The notes: generated by a model not told the origin, from the sequence alone. A DNA stretch of 64,000 nucleotides from Hyposmocoma kahamanoa (GCF_003589595.1 NW_020654810.1:16451113-16515112), one strand, 5' to 3'; counted from the stretch's first letter, positions 37,181 to 48,034 are shown. Numbers and translations: made by a program.

Positions 37181-37775
37181 ATTGAATTCATATTAGTTTA
37201 ATTACTAAAACTTATTATCGTTCCTGAGTTGAAATTAACTTGGCAAAATTTATATTTAATACTTAACACCATCCCTGAAAGTGTTGTCATGTCAATCAGA
37301 ACAAACTTTATATTTTGGTATAAAAATCTCAACAAAATATAAATTTTGTTGCGTTTGAATTTCACGTGTTCCTACAAAAGTGTTTTCAAAAGCAAGGGAA
37401 AACTTTCTACTCGCTGTAAACATGTTTCGATGTCGTTACATAAATTTTTCGTTGTACCTTTCAGATTCTGGCATGTGTAACTTAGCGTGAAAAATCCCTT
37501 TTGTGTTTATCTACTTTGTGTAAATGAAACTCGTACCTATGTCAGGCGATATAATATATTATATATATTTTTTATTGAATGACCAATCGGTATGAAATAC
37601 AGTGAAATACCGATTAGCGAAATAGATTATGAAAATATTTAAAGCAATCGCGTACACCACTTAAGTGTCACCATCGAAGGGCCTAATTTTTCCTTCATTA
37701 ATAACAGCGATAAGGATTTCTTATGCGTAGAGGCTAATATTTCGAATATACATTATATATATTTCTACTTCAAAG

Positions 37776-38083
37776 TATAAAAAATAAAATAGACTAAATC
37801 ACATACGTTTCTTGATCCCAAAGTAAGTAACTTAAACACTTGTGTTTTTTTATAATATGAAGTGACGAACAAGTCGTGTTACGTAAGCTACACGCCTGTC
37901 CATAACAATTGCAGTGTAATGAAAATCGAAAAGAACGACGGTGTCACAAATACCCACACCCCAGACAATATACAAATGTTAGTTTTTTTTTATATTGACC
38001 TGGCCGTGGATTGAATCCGGGACCTCAAAGATGGCGACACTATGAAAACCAGTGTGCAAGCACGCGACCACGAAGGTCGTCAA
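37776..38083 (-). repeat. SINE2 copy split by a SINE1 fragment
   Basis: Minus strand: the tRNA-like head at 38083-38020 (GACGACCTTCGTGGTCGCG, B-box GGATTCAATCC), the body to about 37922, then an interruption at 37847-37921, then the SINE2 3' part AACACAAGTGTTTAAGTTAC. In intact SINE2 copies these two parts are contiguous (5595, 60396). Confidence 0.75.
37847..37921 (-). repeat. SINE1 fragment K nested in SINE2
   Basis: The 3'-terminal 75 bp of SINE1 in minus orientation (TTTATAATATGAAGTGACG, AACAAGTCGTG, ACACGCCTGTCCATAACAAT). It is 5'-truncated, as expected for target-primed reverse transcription. A short GTGT at both junctions may be the target duplication, or microhomology. Confidence 0.75.
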
Positions 38084-38399
38084 AATATATCGATAATACC
38101 TTTCTTTTCTTTATTCTATACTATTGTCGTTTAACACCTTTTCGGAGTTCTTCTACTGAAATAGACAAATACATGTATCATTCAAATATTAACTTTATAT
38201 CCAAACTATGGAAGTAAACCTATAATTGATTAGTGAAGCACGATTACGCCTCTCTGATACTTTGATACCGATATATATATGGTTTCAAGAAATTATACGG
38301 TAATTGAAACATGTAATGAATGCCTTATTGCTCAACCTTTAGGGTAAACTTTTGATTGTAATAAGTAAGTCTTTTAAATAAACAGATAAAGATAATTGG

Positions 38400-38696
38400 A
38401 GCAGTAGAGCTCCTCGTGAAAAAGTTCGTCCAGTACGGTAAGTTTCCCGTAACCATACTTATTTTCTACCGCCAACCATTAATGCGAGCATTACTGCGTT
38501 CCGATTTGGGAGGGTATGGGTGCTGGTGAAATTACAGGCACATGGAACTTGTCAACTCGTGTCTCAGGGTGACGGGCGCAGTGGCAAAGACTCTAAGATC
38601 TTTGCGATTTTTAGCTGAGTGACACTGCAACTGTTATGGACAGGCGTGTCGCTTACCACACCAGTCACGACTTGTTCGTCATGAAATATAAAAGAA
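38400..38696 (+). repeat. SINE1 copy H
   Basis: Near full length: GCAGTAGAGCTCCTCG start, GTTCGTCCAG, GGTGAAATTACAGGC, CAACTGTTATGGACAGGCG, and an ATGAAATATAAAAG end. Confidence 0.87.
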
Positions 38697-39171
38697 AAGA
38701 TAATAGTATGATAGATAAAAAGCCTTGCAAAAAAAATGTTTTGGCGTTGTTAAAATGTATGCAACCCATCGATATATGAATTATAATAGTGTCCAAAATA
38801 CGATGGTTTGAATATTGAGCCTTATTATATATGAATACGGCTTTCTTTAGAAATCAATACAAAAATAGGCACATTTTAGTATAGAACATTCATCGACCAA
38901 TAAAAAATGTTCACTTTCGCGAATTGTTTGCTATAGTCAAGAGTTTTTACGGTGTTTGTTTCTCCCTCGGGCAAGGATCAGCTGAATTTAGCCGCATCTG
39001 CGCATTTCAGTGGCCACGTTTTATCCTGTTATTTACCCTAGGCCATCAAATATAAAACAGAAAAAAAAACAAAATACAACTTTTATACAACGTCTATCAT
39101 AACCTATTTTCAATGAAATATTTTTTTGTTACAATTGTAATATTCATATGAAAAATAGTGCTAAACGTATC
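38697..39171. other. Unannotated stretch
   Basis: Nothing recognised. Confidence 0.4.
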
Positions 39172-39545
39172 ATTATTTATTTATTTATTTGTATTCAAGT
39201 TACAAAAACCCATAAATACATACCTTATAGACTAACACACATAATAACACAATAAAAACACTAATGACTAATAATAATTATTTACACGTATTGTCTACGC
39301 CGTGGAACGCAACGTGGGTGTCCAATAGCCGGCCTCGGAAACGTCGGTACATGACACCCTTCGGCCAAAACTCATCTTTCATGAAAGTCGATAGATGTTG
39401 AGTTGGTACTCTCACCACACATGAATTAAAATGTACATTGTGGCGGGACGCCAACTGCTCGACCCTCAGGGTAGAATTGGCTTTCATCCGTATATACTCC
39501 ACAATATCGGCGGACTTTAGAACAACGTCGTCGGTATCGCTGGAC
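39172..39545 (-). pseudogene. Retroelement ORF1-like C-terminal fragment with TAAA-type tail
   Basis: The minus strand reads SADIVEYIRMKANSTL, VEQLASRHNVHFNSCVVRV, then FMKDEFWPKGVMYRRF and RGRLL before a stop near 39278. The pattern of an α/β segment followed by 'F-----FWP-GV--RRF' resembles the C-terminal domain of gag-like ORF1 proteins common in insect non-LTR elements. A stop lies upstream near 39553. The sequence after the stop runs to a (AAAT)n tail at 39172-39192, fitting a retroposed 3' end. The exact element is unknown. Confidence 0.5.
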
Positions 39546-41177
39546 GCAGTAAATGATTAGGGCCAGTCGGATCGGTGCCACTAAGGTTACGGCTGGTGTA
39601 CTTCTTTTTCCTTTCCACCTTTTTGAAACTGTCCTCGTTTACGAGGAATAAAAATTAACAGGCCATTCTTGACAGTTATCTTCATAATGTCACAAATTCA
39701 ATTATTGGTGTAATGTATACGCTTCTATAATAAGCCAAAATTTGCTATTTACGAGATTTAAAAGTATAGTGAAACTAAAACTTTACACTGAAGGCTAACT
39801 AACTTAAGCTTCTACGTACTAGGATAACAAAAAGGCATGGTAGTGCTCCGTTTAGCACTCGTAGGTATCGATCTAAAATGTTTGAAATAATAAATTGATT
39901 TATATTAAATCTATATTAAAATAATGTGTACAAATGTATATTTACGAAGAGCATCCCCAAGACTTTCTTACTCATTGTTCTCATGGGAATCTGTCTTAGG
40001 AATTAAAGTTTAATCAATATGACGATTTGAAGTGCAATTGGCTTACCTATGAAACCAAAAATTATTTGAGTTTGAGTTTATGTCTAATAGATAATTGATA
40101 TTATAGGTAACTCTATAGTCACCGGCATTTGAAAAAATTTTAACAAGTGCGCTCTGTGAAACAAGAATTTAAAGATTGTGATTGAATAACTCCCGTTCTA
40201 ATAGCTCTTGTGGCTTTTGTGGTTACACGGGTTTCCAATAAGTGCAACCACCAAAAGGTCGTGCTTAATAAATTAAATAATTTGCGTTAAACCAAACCCA
40301 TTTTACGAAATAACATTGTATGCCTCAGTACGAAGTCACAACGTGGTAATTGCGAGCATCCCACATAAGTAAAAATTAAAAGGACTATAGGTATGTTTTA
40401 TTATTTATACTCGTATATTCACTTACTTACGCCACAGCAGAAGTGCTTAGTTTGCATGACACGTGTGCCAACAGTTTGCGGAGTTCCGTAAACTTGAGTT
40501 CAGTACGCCATTTTCGCTTAGTAGTAAGATGGTGTTTCATATCATCATTAAGTCTTAGTTTAACTTGAATAAATTTTCCATTTTCTGTTTATCGTAATCA
40601 TTAGTTTGTTATAAGAAACGAAAGTAAACCTTATACCGCTGCATTATGGTTGCTTATTTTTTGAAGAACTTTTATAAACATGTCGAATTCGTCATCGTTC
40701 ATCTATTAACCACTAGATGGCAGCACATTGATTAAAATTTATATTTTTAAAATCAAAACGTCGTAACTTGCAATAATAGGTATTGATGGTATTGAACTTT
40801 CAACGATATGGCAACTGGGTAAAATTTAAATTAAATTGACAGTCCAGAATTTGTTATTCCTTTTTAAATTTTAAACTACGACCAATCATTATCACGATTT
40901 TATAGTGTTTCAAATTATGAATGTGTGAGTTTTGGCGACAGCAGTTTTGATAGTAATCGAAGCTTAAGGCACTTCTTTTGTTTTTTCTCCCGTGCTCACG
41001 CCCTTAGATTCCCATTGGTGTAGGCAGAGACTATCGATCGCCACTTAGCACGATACTAACAAAACCTCTCTTGCCTCACATTTTATCACTTATTATTCTC
41101 ACTACGCACCCCAGCATTTTTAAGAACCCGAGTTTTCGTGGCTGTCCTCTTCCAATGATGTCTATAAAGAATACTGT
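39546..41177. other. Unannotated stretch
   Basis: No gene. The part at 40985-41170 has a sharp composition change and may belong to a repeat, but I could not link it to another copy in the window. Confidence 0.35.
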
Positions 41178-41310
41178 GATCCGTAACCGATGTAGTTTGA
41201 AAGAGGATGTAATAACAAAAATAGAAAGGAGTATGCTGAAGTGGTTTGAGCACATGGAGCGGATGAATGAATGTAGATTAACGAAAAAAAAAATAGAGAT
41301 CTAACATGGA
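41178..41310 (+). pseudogene. LINE fragment: reverse-transcriptase C-terminal motif
   Basis: The plus strand reads NRCSLKEDVITKIERSML, KWFEHMERMNECRLTKK. This matches the familiar end of an insect non-LTR reverse transcriptase ('RCGL--D---KIE--ML-WFGH-ERM-E-RL-K'). The frame runs off into A-rich sequence, so only about 40 residues remain. Confidence 0.75.
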
Positions 41311-42608
41311 AAGTAACATTATTCTTTATTCTACTGTTATAAATAAAATCAATTGTCGTAGTTTGTTCCTGTTATGTATAATTATATGATTTCTCATAAT
41401 AATAATAATTATAAGATTTAGATTCTAGAATAAATTAGAAGATAATAAGAATAATCACCCTTATTATAAATAATTACATAATTTCATACAAAGATTAAGT
41501 TTAAATCTCTGAATTTTAGTCACTATAATCTCATCGTTACGACGTAACAATATATCTTAATGAATGTTAATGAGCTACCAATTTACAAGTAGGTACTAAA
41601 TGGAGTAGCAAGAACGCCAAGATGCTGACCGCTTGAAGAGGGCTCAAGTGGCTGAAGTGGCTTTGTGTGGCCACGCGAGGCTTCATTAGATACAAGCATC
41701 GAGAGGCGGGGTACGATGCCTTTAGGGGGAGACTCTAACAATCTTCTTTGGAGTATATATTTAGAGTGTAACTTGTAATCTCCTTGAAATATATAACAAT
41801 TTCATATGATTATAGTAATGTTCGCCAAGTTATAGTCTGTCTTGTTTGAAGATGGAATAAAATGACAATTAATTTTTTTATTGGTTTTCACGGCTCTGGG
41901 TACTTTGCTCTTTTAAGCCACTCGTCAATACGCAAAAGTGTTGCCCGCTTGAAACCAGCTAGTGACCGCAGACGATAAATATTCTGTCGACTATCGACTG
42001 AATGTTGATTATGTTACGCAGTAAATAGCCGAACTTATTTCATTTGAATTATCAATCATGGGCCCACTATTGGACTAACTGCTAGGCACAGGTTATGCCA
42101 ATTTTTGAAAATTCGTAGGTACGTCGCTACACTACATTTAGATTTTCATTTAAATTTAATATACATAATCAAAACCACCTGTCGTTATTAAAATGTACAT
42201 GAATAAAATTGATTTCAAGTCTAATGATAGACCTACTGTCAAAATAAACTAAAGAAGACATAATAACGCAATTATTAATCAGTACAACGTCATAATATGC
42301 ACAATTCAGATTTTTTGGCCAAATGTTACCAACTTTCAGAATCTATCGATAAAACTGTTGACAACTACATTAATATTTCAAACTTTATGAAAACTGACAA
42401 CCCTGCAAATGTCATTTTACTCCGCCTTCAAGAAAGACAGACTATACTTCAAACTACAATTATATTAAATTCAATTAATTATACATTCAGTTACACGTTA
42501 AGGTTACAATTGTTCCATGTGGAACAGAGTACATGGAACTACTGGGAATATACGAAACATTTACCAAAAGGAAAATAAATGTATAATTCCAAAAACCTCT
42601 ACAATACT
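41311..42608. other. Unannotated stretch
   Basis: AT-rich. A 93-codon plus-strand frame (42297-42578) is open but I recognise no domain in it. Confidence 0.4.
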
Positions 42609-42638
42609 CGGAGGCAGTATAATAATATACTGCCTCCG
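42609..42638. repeat. 12-bp inverted repeat across the SINE3 start
   Basis: Arms 42609-42620 and 42627-42638 (ATACTGCCTCCG) pair perfectly around 6 bases. The right arm is the first part of SINE3 copy b, so the left arm is an inverted copy of the SINE start. Confidence 0.9.
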
Positions 42639-43095
42639 TGGCCGAACGATTACCATGCCAGACTGCCACGCAGAGGTCCCAGGTTCGATTCCCGGGCCGG
42701 GAGAAATATTTGTGTGACCTCATTGACTTACAAATAAATGGACGACGGGTCTAATATAAAAACCACGAAAAAAATGTCCCAAGTCAACCTATTCGAAATT
42801 TAAATTGTAATATCATCGCAGTATCGCGCTGTCAGTCGAACAAATGAAGACTAAAGCGGAGTTTGGCGCTCTGTATACGATTTTAGCGCCTTACAAGTGC
42901 GGACACTTTTTAGCGCGGACCCGACGTCCATATAATTGTAAGTCAATGTGTGACCTACATTTATTTATCTCGTGAGTTTGGGTGTAATTTGTGGTTGTCT
43001 TTTATGTGTGTTCATGGCACCCGCGACACAGGGTCTCCCTAGTGCGGGGCTATGTTAAGTGTGTGCGTTAAAAAAAAGTAAAAGTAAAAAATAAA
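42629..43095 (+). repeat. SINE3 copy b, split by a 228-bp element
   Basis: Left part 42629-42720: tRNA-like head with A-box region GTGGCCGAACGATTACC and B-box GGTTCGATTCCCGGG. Right part 42949-43095: ACATTTATTTATCTCGTGAG, TTTGTGGTTGTC, CCCGCGACACAGGG and an A-rich end. The interruption is a clean insertion with an 8-bp duplication. Confidence 0.88.
42721..42948. mobile_element. 228-bp MITE, copy 1
   Basis: The inverted ends start CATTGACTTACAA; pairing extends 31 bp with 3 mismatches (inner part TGGACGACGGGTC). It is flanked by perfect 8-bp direct repeats TGTGACCT at 42713-42720 and 42949-42956. It encodes nothing. Length and ends match copy 2 exactly. Eight-base duplications are known for hAT, P and some Merlin-type transposons; I cannot assign a superfamily from the ends alone. 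Confidence 0.93.
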
Positions 43096-43725
43096 CAGTG
43101 CATGCATGATATGTTACGTGCGCATAGAATTCTGAGAATTCGAGTGATGCTTACATGGTGCGTGGCTTTGCGACGTCTGAGCGATGACGCTGCGTTTTAC
43201 TACATATAAATTAGAATTATATGCCACATGGAGCGTTGAAAGTACGCGCGGCGACGGAACGCGTACGCATCGGACAAGGGACCGGAGACAAAGCGGCAAA
43301 GGATGCTGCGGTGCGTAAGTAAGCGGTGTTACATTACGACACCACATTGCTCGTGTGTCACTCGGTGTGTTGAAATCATACCGTTATGACAATGCAACGC
43401 ACCGGCGGCGCCACAGTGGCATCGCTCTTAGGCAGCGTAATTTAAAATGGTAAATACTATTCTTTAGTTATATAGATTGAAAACCGTCGCCGTGCACTCA
43501 CATGCACGCGGGTGCGACCTCTTTTTGAATTATCAGTAAAATCACAGACAGTGGGAAGTTGCCTATAGACTTATTATCCACCAAAAAATGATAGCAAGTA
43601 TTTAGAAATAATATACTTAAATAGAATATAAAATACAGATTTAGAGATAGATACGTGCTGTGAATGACATATTCCTTAGCCTCAATAGCCTGTGTTGTGT
43701 GCTCATAACCTGTTATTGTTACATA
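43096..43725. other. Unannotated stretch
   Basis: Contains a CpG-rich patch at 43225-43330 with no recognised motif. Confidence 0.4.
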
Positions 43726-44808
43726 GGGCGCACTATAAGTTTTAAGAACTGGCCGCTTGCATAAACAATATTTAAAAAGTAATTACAACATTTGACTGTA
43801 GCTGTTTGTTTCATTTGACTGTCACTTGTTTTTACATTGTGGCGTCATTTTAGAAATTGGTTATCAACATCACCATGGATTTAACTCGTGAAAATTGTCG
43901 TAGTATGATTAACAGCTCAGCGGAGCTTCACTCGGCTTCAAACTGCTTTTAGCGATGAAGTACCATGCAAGACGACTATTTATAACTGGTTTGCAGAATT
44001 CAATCGCGGTCGTGTGAATGTCAGTCCACTCCCGTCCACTGCTGTGAACTACAAAAACTTCAATGCTGTGCGCCGTATGATCAAAACAGACAGGCATGTG
44101 ACATAACATGAGATTCGGGATCTTTAGGCATAGGCATGAGTCAAATACAACTAATACTACACACACTTTTGGATGTGAAAAAGCTGTGCTCTCGGTGGAT
44201 CCTACACAATTTGACTGAGGCTCAAAAAACGGATCGCATCACTTGATGCAATGCCATGCTTTCCAAATTCAACGAAGCCGCGTCAAATTGGTTGTGGGAC
44301 ATAGTAATAGGTGACGAAACATGGATTTATAGTTACGATCTCAAAACAAAGCAGCAATCAAACGTATGGATCTTTCGAGATGAGCCGAAACCAACCAAAG
44401 TGCCACGCGTGCAAAGTGCCTCCAAGCGGATGATTGCTTCTGTTTTTAATAAAACTGGACACGTGGCTACTGTTGCTTTGGAGAATCGTTGTATTATGAA
44501 TAGTGATTGGTGCACGACGATGAGCCGTCCCGCGTACAGTCCTGACCTGGCACCTGTGACTTTATTTCGAAAAATTAAGAATACGTTACGCGGTCAACGA
44601 TTTTCATCACCTGAAGAGAGGCTGTCGAAGAGTATGAAAAATGTTTTAGAGATTGTCACGAAGGAGTGGCATAAATGTTTTCAAAATTGGTTCATTCGCA
44701 TGAAATTTGTATTAACGCTAACAGAGAATATTTTGAGAAACATTAAATTCATCGCTGACCATTTATGTTATTTTTTTCTTATTCATTCCGGAAACTCATA
44801 GTTCGCCC
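43726..44808 (+). mobile_element. Mariner-like element copy 3, internally deleted
   Basis: 1083 bp, same family as copy 1. The left terminus GGGCGCACTATAAG is intact with TA outside; the right terminus (ACTCATAGTTCGCCC) carries two changes and the outer flank is CT. Roughly 200 bp is missing overall against copy 1, mainly in the catalytic region. Confidence 0.92.
43875..44745 (+). pseudogene. Mariner transposase pseudogene (copy 3)
   Basis: Starts MDLTREN at 43875, then is broken by stops and frame changes. An open stretch from 44256 carries GDETWIYSYDL (first catalytic Asp kept) and KTGHVATVALENRC, then jumps from NSDWCTT directly to MSRPAYSPDLAP. That junction removes the segment holding the second catalytic Asp. 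The third-Asp motif reads LAPVTLF rather than LAPCDFYLF because of a frameshift. It is inactive. Confidence 0.9.
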
Positions 44809-45194
44809 CTCGTAGATATGTTCATAAATTTTTTCATGTAGTAGTAAGGATAACTTCATTGTATCGGAAGAAAAAAATTGAGACAGCAGAAGTTATAAAT
44901 CATCCTTATAAAAAGCTGAGTCTATCAGGATTTAAAAAAATACAATTTTATTCATTTATTACCTTACAATCTTGTGGACTCTCATTTACTACCAGGGATG
45001 CACCCTACGATTCAATTTTGATGAAAAACGTTTATATAACGTGTATACGATATCAAGTTTTTGTGTCGATTCATACAAAGGCAAAATATGCTGGCTTAGC
45101 CAGCAATAAACATTTTGCAAAAATATTACAATGTAACTTTGACAAAATTCGATTTACAAATATTTTATTGTAAATAGTTGTTGCCCTCGATTTC

Positions 45195-45326
45195 GGACAT
45201 TAGTGGGTTTTAACCCAATTAAAACCCGTTAACAACCGAGTTAAAACCCGGAGCGCCCAGGCACTTGCCCATCTCTAGGCGTATCGCTTACCACCAGAGA
45301 CGCACGACTTGGATAGGTCCCGTCAA
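45195..45326 (+). repeat. SINE1 fragment next to a GTTTTAAC-rich inverted block
   Basis: Positions 45277-45326 match the SINE1 3' region (GCGTATCGCTTACCACCAGA, CGCACGACTTGG). The preceding 45203-45255 has inverted words GGGTTTTAACCC and ATTAAAACCCG. The first block is of unknown origin; the second is a short SINE1 tail. Confidence 0.45.
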
Positions 45327-45536
45327 AACTTTCTAAAGGCGCCTTCAAAATAGACGCTTGTAGAACCGCAACTGTGGCGCGACAACTGCGCGTCTTTACT
45401 AATTATAACTGCAAAAGTGGCACGCGCGTGTCACGAAACTAGTCCCTTGCAGCTCTTCCATAAGCATTTAATTTAATAGTGTCTCAGTATTTCCTTACCT
45501 TCCTGCGACCTTTCCATCTGAGCCCTTCGGTTGGTG

Positions 45537-45558
45537 CCACAGACATATATGTCTGTGG
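45537..45558. repeat. 22-bp perfect palindrome
   Basis: CCACAGACATA meets its exact complement TATGTCTGTGG with no loop. TTGGTG flanks it on the left and TTGGTG on the right, so a short direct repeat also brackets the palindrome. Confidence 0.93.
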
Positions 45559-45649
45559 TTGGTGCGATGCGGAGTTTGCTGTGCGCCTGTGAAGCCTATG
45601 CTGTATCTACCTATGCATGCTGAAAAGAAAAGTGAGTACCTGATATTCG

Positions 45650-46265
45650 CGTCGCGTGACAAGTCTCCCAGACATGTAACTCCCATTAAACTGTACGGTA
45701 GTGATGACTAGAGTGACACAGTTTAGGTACCCGGGTCACATAGCACATACTGAGCTTAGGGATGATTGTGATATGCAAAGGGAGCGTAGGGCATTTGGCA
45801 GTCCGAGGGAAGATCTGGTACGCAGGTTTGCGTATTGTAAAGTGTTTTTATTTAAATCATACTGTCAATCGTTTTACTGTAGCGGCCTGTGGGCTAGGTA
45901 TACTCACCAGACTTTCAACGAGCTGCTCGTTCTATATAATGTCATGTTCAGGGTGCTCGGCTACTCAGATACTGCAGTGCTTTTGGTATGTCTGCGGACA
46001 CACACACTGGCTGTTTTTATGCACTAATGCTTCAAAAAATTATGTCGGTATGACGCAGAATGAGACCGGACAGTGTAAAGCACTGTCCGGGCATTGGGTA
46101 TCGGCTTTTTTATTTATTAATAATTTGTGTGTCTGTTATTGTTACAATCTTATATAATGTGTATGTGTTATATTGTTACTAACATAGAATTTGTTTGTTG
46201 TTTATTTTAAATACATACTCACACGTATGGACTCTTTGTGTGTCTGAATAAATAAGATTTGTATT
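45650..46265 (+). pseudogene. LINE fragment: reverse-transcriptase C-terminal region and 3' end
   Basis: The plus strand reads VTQFRYPGHIAHTELRDDCD, MQRERRAFGSPREDLVRRFA, then KVFLFKSYCQSFYCSGLW and YTHQTFNELLVLYNVMFRVL. This is the 'F-YLGH------DD-D--RERRA' plus 'FK-FC-SFY---LW--Y' pattern of insect non-LTR reverse transcriptases. The usual continuation is lost by frame change near 45990. The 3' UTR ends with AATAAATAAGATTTG near 46265. No usable start: 5'-truncated. Confidence 0.82.
46066..46090. repeat. 10-bp inverted repeat in the LINE fragment
   Basis: CCGGACAGTG (46066-46075) pairs perfectly with CACTGTCCGG (46081-46090) across TAAAG. It lies just after the LINE coding pattern breaks down. 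Confidence 0.9.
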
Positions 46266-46799
46266 TGAATTTAAGTTTGAAACGTTCACATACATAGTGT
46301 TAAATGTTGAAATTAATAATATATTTATATATAATACCTCTTAGATCGAAAAAAAAGAAATTAATTAAATTATTCTGGCTTGCTGGTGACCGCAGCAGCC
46401 CGGTACACCCAATTATAACGTCTTCCTACTCGCGGAATTATTTATGAAGGGGAAATTTTTACGATGTCTGTTATTTCTATCGATCCTCGTTATATCTAAA
46501 TTATATAAATAATAGATTCTAAAGAAGATTCGGGACTATACTCTTCCTCCTACTTGGTAGATATATTTGTAATTGATTCATAACAATAATATTCTAAAAA
46601 TTTATACGACAATGGAAAAACTGTACTCATTCGTCAGCTGTATTACTTTGAAAATTTGTAAAGTATTTTTTATTTCGATAATACTCTGCAACCATACGTA
46701 CGACGGCGACGGCGCGTAGCCACCGCCGTTCATACAAATAATGTATAAAAAATATCATTTGCGACGGCAGCCATCTTTAGCTGACACGTTTTCCCGTTA
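46266..46799. other. Unannotated stretch
   Basis: No gene. A small CpG-rich block lies at 46695-46725. Confidence 0.4.
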
Positions 46800-46807
46800 C
46801 TTGTGAC

Positions 46808-47035
46808 CATTGACTTACAAATAAATGGACGACGGGTCTAATACAAAAACCACGAAAAAAATGTCCCAAGTCAACCTATTCGAAATTTAAATTGTAATGT
46901 CATCGCAGTATCGCGCTGTCCGTAGAACAAATGAAGACTAAAGCGGAGTGTCGCGCTCTGTATACGATTTTAGCGCCTTACAAGTGCGGACACTTTTTAG
47001 CGCGGACCCGACGTCCATATAATTGTAAGTCAATG
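46808..47035. mobile_element. 228-bp MITE, copy 2
   Basis: Same length, ends and body as the 42721 copy, differing at only a handful of positions. It is flanked by perfect 8-bp direct repeats CTTGTGAC at 46800-46807 and 47036-47043. Both copies are in the same orientation in the window. Confidence 0.93.
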
Positions 47036-47105
47036 CTTGTGACTTAAGAATTGATTATCTACGTCTCATTGAAATCGAATTAGAGCATTAGTGAATTGTG
47101 GCATA

Positions 47106-47173
47106 ATTGATTGTTGATTAAGAAAATTGATTGTTGATTAATAAAATTTATTGCTGAATAAAGAAATTGAATT
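47106..47173. repeat. 20-bp tandem repeat, about 3.4 units
   Basis: Units ATTGATTGTTGATTAAGAAA, ATTGATTGTTGATTAATAAA, ATTTATTGCTGAATAAAGAA and a partial fourth. The first two differ by one base; later ones drift. Confidence 0.9.
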
Positions 47174-47261
47174 ACAACAGCGTTGACTAAAGATTTTCGG
47201 ATTAGTTTCCAAAAAAAAATGTTCGCCCCACCTCTTATCTTATAAATAAGTAATATCAATT

Positions 47262-47462
47262 TCGCAATACCGTGTTACAACAGAGCGGTAGTTAGAAGAA
47301 CGGTTCTCAATTCAGAGGTCGACGGTTCAAGTCTCTGTAGCGACATATGTATATACTTATGACTATAAGTTCTAATTTAGGTACATTATCATTATATTTT
47401 TCTTAGAGGAGATCCGCGGCTAGCAACGCGACGTATAGTGGGTGGATAATGATGATGATGTG
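47262..47462 (+). repeat. SINE with tRNA-like head and (GAT)n tail
   Basis: Head: CAGAGCGGTAGTTAGAAG and B-box-like GACGGTTCAAGTCTCTG. The body is AT-rich. The 3' end AGGAGATCCGCGGC, CGACGTATAGTGGGTGGATA and GATGATGATG matches the 10397 minus-strand copy. A tRNA-derived head joined to a LINE-type tail is the usual SINE plan. Confidence 0.6.
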
Positions 47463-47841
47463 ATACGTACGGCATTATAGCGGAACAATCAAATTAAACT
47501 CAAGTTTCCAGTAATCACGAGGGTATTTATAGACATAAAGAGCAAATTTAGCTGTATAATGTACGTGACAAGTCAACATTTGAAAACATGAAGGTAGCTA
47601 TAGTAATTATTTAGTAATTAAAATTTGCTGACTTTGGCTGCATCCCCCGAGACGCATCATTACGGGCGTGCGCTGCAGGCGAGTGTAGCAAGGAATGAGG
47701 TTTTTGGTGCAAATTGTAAGCGACAGCGTGTTATTTTAATTATATTCATAACAAGCTTTAAGATAGCATTGGTGGAGGCAAAAAAAGTTTACACTTAATA
47801 TAAAATAAGCGTCTTATTACAATTATTTTGGGTGTTAATTC

Positions 47842-47975
47842 ACCACCATCAACACATTTATGCGGGTTGGGAACTTCACACGTTTCCCGAGGATTGTGAA
47901 CCTTATTCATGCAGGTTTCATCACGATGTTTTCCTTCAAACTAAATTTTGCACATACATTCCATGAAACTCAGAT
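47842..47975 (-). repeat. SINE6-type body fragment
   Basis: Minus strand carries GAAGGAAAACATCGTGATGA, AACCTGCATGAATAAGG and GTGTGAAGTTCCCAACCCG, ending GATGGTGGT. These phrases are highly typical of lepidopteran SINE/LINE 3' bodies. Related to the copies at 10397, 21045 and 54530. Confidence 0.7.
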
Positions 47976-48034
47976 GTGCCAGCACAGATTCACAGCTTGC
48001 TAGAGCTACCAAAACTTTTTTAATTACAATTATT

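Noticed and set aside
42297..42578. 93-codon plus-strand frame beginning MHNSDFLAKCYQL
   Set aside because: Looks somewhat protein-like but no family was recognised and the frame runs into repeat DNA; not enough for a gene call.
45762..46157. 131-codon plus-strand frame overlapping the LINE fragment
   Set aside because: It is a shifted frame of the same DNA; the LINE pattern is in the overlapping frame starting near 45701.
47440..47465. GAT/ATG trinucleotide run as a CRISPR or coding repeat
   Set aside because: It is the simple-sequence tail of a retroelement. No CRISPR-type spaced repeats exist in the window.
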